In this document: in pieces, positions 62,145 to 64,000 of the stretch | How positions within the stretch are numbered: the stretch's first letter is position 1 | Layout of the letters: each line of letters starts with the position of its first letter | DNA from: Planctomycetota bacterium | GTDB lineage: Bacteria > Planctomycetota > UBA1135 > GCA-002748355 | NCBI GenBank assembly: GCA_002748355.1 | Contig: PDSF01000040.1 | Coordinates: 1-64,000, forward strand | Reading direction: 5' to 3' | Length of the DNA: 64,000 nt | Position numbers and translations under genes: made by a program | Notes under the pieces: generated by a model | What the model was told of the DNA's origin: nothing | Database searches by the model: none | The model's input: the letters and a program-made list of their open reading frames with translations, nothing else

Positions 62145-63866
62145 TCAGCGGGGGGCGGGCAGTTCTTGCCAGCCAGCGACTTCTTGCAGCAGTCTCGGCA
62201 TGGGGCCGGGGCCGAAGCGTTTGTCTAGGCGCTCTTGTAGGCGGGTGCCAGGGCCGGAGGCTGCGACATTGGCGAGGCGCAGTAGGCGGGTCTTGGCGTT
62301 GGCTGGCAGAGCTTTGTGGTCCAGATACGAGAGGATGCTTTTCCAAAGGCTGGGGTGTCCGCCGGCGGCGAGGGTGTCCAGCACTGACCATTCGATGCTT
62401 TCGATGTGGAGTTCTTCGCTGGAGACGGAGAGGGTCGGTGCTTGTAGGGCGACGATCGCGATCCCGAGCTGGCGCCGAAGCCCGGCTTGGCGGGTAACGC
62501 TAGCTAGGTCCATGAGCAGGTTGATCGAGTGCTTGTCCTGGAGTTCGGCGAGGGCGATGGCGGCGGCGAGTTGGAGGCTGCTGGGCTTGCCCTTGGCGCC
62601 GGCGGCGAGGCTGCGCAGCGTGGGGAGGGGCTGGGGTAGTTCGGCTTCTGGCGCGAGTCCGGAGGCTAGGGGCCACTCGGCGGGCGCCAGCCGGCGGTGA
62701 CTCTCGGAGATGGCCAGGCACCAGGCCGCCCGGCTGTCTTGGTCAGGGAGGCTCTCGTAGCTTTCGTAGAGGAGGTTGAGGTCCTTGGAGGTGCCGAGGC
62801 GTCCGAGTGTCAGCAGCGAAGCTGGGAGCAGCATCGGCCGCTTGTTGCGGGCCTTGAGTTCTTTGCGGGCGGTGGCCAGGCCGAGCTTGCGGTCGAGGCG
62901 AGTGATCGCCAAAAGGCAGATGCCGGCGAGCTCGGGTTCGCGGAGGCGCATGCGCTTGTTGAGTGCTGCGACGAGTCGCTCGCGTTCGCGTTTGTCGAGG
63001 GCCTTGCCATCGTTCTGCAAGAGGCCCCAGGCGATGCGGAAGGCTAGCAGGGCTGGCTGGCGTTTGTTGTTGAGTTCGGTGAGGAGGATCCTCGTTTCGC
63101 CTTGGGTCGCGGCGATGCGCCCTAGGCTTGCGAGCAATACTGAGCGAAGCACTTGCGGCTCGGTGGGGCTGGCCTTGCCTTTTCGGGAGCTGGCCTCTTT
63201 GGCCGCTCCCCCGGAGCTGCGCCCTTTGAGGAAGCTACTCAGGAACTCGCGCCCTGCATCCTTGGAGAAGCCGAAGAGGGTGCCGGCGAGTTCGTCTGCG
63301 TGGCTGCGCATGCCCAGACGCAGGAGTTCTTGGGCATAGACCGTAATCTCCGAGCTGATCGGGCGGCCATCCTTGGAGAGCCCGCAGGCCAGGGCGGCTA
63401 GGGCCTTGCTTCGGCCGGACTCGTCGCGGCTCTCGAGGATGCGGCCGAGTTGGAACTGGGCGATGGTGTCGCCTTTGAGGCCAAGGGCGAAGATGGCCCG
63501 TTCGCGGAGATCTTGGTCCTTCTGCTTCTGGACGCTGTCGACGATGCGGGCTCGGTCCCCGGGGTCTTTGGAATGGCCGAGCAGGAGCAATGCCTCCTGC
63601 CGGATTTGCGGGTTCTTGCTGGCCAGAAGCTGGCGGGCTCGTTTGAGCAGGGCCTCGGAGGCGGGGATCTTTTGTGGCAGTGCCAGTTTTAGGGCGTGAT
63701 CCTGGATGGCCCAGTGGACGAGGGAGGGAGCGGCCAGGCTGGCTTCTGGTTGTCCGCGTTCTAGCCTCCCTCGCTCTTGCCCGAGGCTGATGGGGGCGAA
63801 GAGCAGGGCTGCGGCCAGGCTTGCAAGCCCGAGGGTGCGGCGTGAGCGATGCGTCTTGGGGGCCAT
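62145..63866 (-). CDS. secreted HEAT-repeat protein
   Basis: The 573-residue protein has a signal peptide (LASLAAALLFAPISLGQ) and then helical HEAT/armadillo-like repeats throughout. Examples are NPQIRQEALLLLGHSKDPGDRARIVDSV, LRERAIFALGLKGDTIAQFQLGRIL, ELAGICLLAITRLDRKLG and LLTLGRLGTSKDLNLLYESYE. It is probably a periplasmic scaffold, unrelated in detail to the HEAT lipoprotein at 44.5-46.0 kb but of the same general class. It is divergent from larC with a 58-bp gap that must contain both promoters. A GAGGATCCTC palindrome lies at 63084. Confidence 0.82.
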   Translation of the reverse strand: MAPKTHRSRRTLGLASLAAALLFAPISLGQERGRLERGQPEASLAAPSLVHWAIQDHALKLALPQKIPASEALLKRARQLLASKNPQIRQEALLLLGHSKDPGDRARIVDSVQKQKDQDLRERAIFALGLKGDTIAQFQLGRILESRDESGRSKALAALACGLSKDGRPISSEITVYAQELLRLGMRSHADELAGTLFGFSKDAGREFLSSFLKGRSSGGAAKEASSRKGKASPTEPQVLRSVLLASLGRIAATQGETRILLTELNNKRQPALLAFRIAWGLLQNDGKALDKRERERLVAALNKRMRLREPELAGICLLAITRLDRKLGLATARKELKARNKRPMLLPASLLTLGRLGTSKDLNLLYESYESLPDQDSRAAWCLAISESHRRLAPAEWPLASGLAPEAELPQPLPTLRSLAAGAKGKPSSLQLAAAIALAELQDKHSINLLMDLASVTRQAGLRRQLGIAIVALQAPTLSVSSEELHIESIEWSVLDTLAAGGHPSLWKSILSYLDHKALPANAKTRLLRLANVAASGPGTRLQERLDKRFGPGPMPRLLQEVAGWQELPAPR

Positions 63867-63924
63867 ATTGCTTCGGTCCTCTCGTCGTTACCGGAGTTAG
63901 GGCTTCTTACGTATCCTATCCCGC

Positions 63925-64000
63925 ATGAAGGTCGGGCATATCGATTGTTTTGCTGGAGCCGCGGGCGACATGCTCGTTGCTGCCGCGCTTGCAGCGGGGG
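63925..64000 (+). CDS. larC: nickel-pincer cofactor biosynthesis protein LarC, N-terminus (truncated by window edge)
   Basis: The last 76 bases encode 25 residues starting MKVGHIDCFAGAAGDMLVAA. This fits the conserved start of the LarC (DUF111) family, in which a D-C-F-x-G-x-x-G-D-M-x-x-x-A motif opens the protein. LarC inserts nickel into the pyridinium cofactor of lactate racemase. Only the N-terminus is in the window, so the neighbouring larA/larB/larE cannot be checked. Confidence 0.75.
   Translation, partial: MKVGHIDCFAGAAGDMLVAAALAAG

Overview
The window is a stretch of G+C-rich bacterial chromosome (about two-thirds G+C in most lines) with tightly packed genes on both strands. It has no rRNA, no CRISPR array and no intact insertion sequence. 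Many predicted lipoproteins, a probable outer-membrane beta-barrel protein, multihaem c-type cytochromes, a lipoprotein sulfatase, futalosine-pathway menaquinone genes and long secreted HEAT/TPR proteins point to a diderm with respiratory metabolism. My best guess is a member of the Planctomycetota, held loosely because nothing in the window is diagnostic.

Layout. 1-690: tail of an unknown gene, then a 349-bp IS66-like remnant bounded by 23-bp inverted repeats. 689-4520: mutS2 (without its Smr domain), a lone receiver protein and aroC. 4614-7844: the conserved block tRNA-Thr/Tyr/Gly/Thr, tuf, tRNA-Trp, secE, nusG, closed by a strong hairpin terminator and not followed by ribosomal-protein genes. 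The EF-Tu has unusual substitutions in its P-loop and switch I. 8116-11936 (minus): a biotin-dependent carboxyltransferase cassette (5S/biotinyl subunit, a 62-residue protein, 12S subunit). 12728-18362 (plus): a complete biotin operon bioB-A-F-G-C-D with overlapping genes and visibly lower G+C, probably acquired. It lies next to the biotin-using enzyme. 18401-20670 (minus): mqnC-mqnE. 20768-24396: glycyl-tRNA synthetase and a DUF5916-type outer-membrane protein.

24529-44405 mixes housekeeping and accessory genes: an RRM protein with an acidic tail, a SprT-like metalloprotease, plsC, a GT2 glycosyltransferase, an ECF sigma factor overlapping a TPR protein, a dihaem cytochrome, secreted lipoproteins, a membrane protein with a large unrecognised C-terminal domain, a gluzincin-like peptidase, MazG, a DUF547 lipoprotein, an RlmI/K-like methyltransferase, exonuclease III and an HGSNAT-like acyltransferase. 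44519-50968 (minus) holds a ferric-type ABC importer (binding protein, fused permease, ATPase) whose last gene overlaps a pentahaem cytochrome, followed by a HEAT lipoprotein. 51247-54709 (plus) carries threonine aldolase, phosphomannomutase and arginase. 54706-58127 (minus) carries a Ktr-type potassium uptake system plus a HAMP-like membrane protein. 58263-63866 carries a sulfatase, an unknown secreted protein of lower G+C and a HEAT-repeat protein. The window ends inside larC.

Two signals cut across the gene map. The palindromic decamer GAGGATCCTC occurs at least ten times where well under one copy is expected. Two intergenic stretches (25.8-26.2 kb and 61.75-62.14 kb) read like decayed genes.
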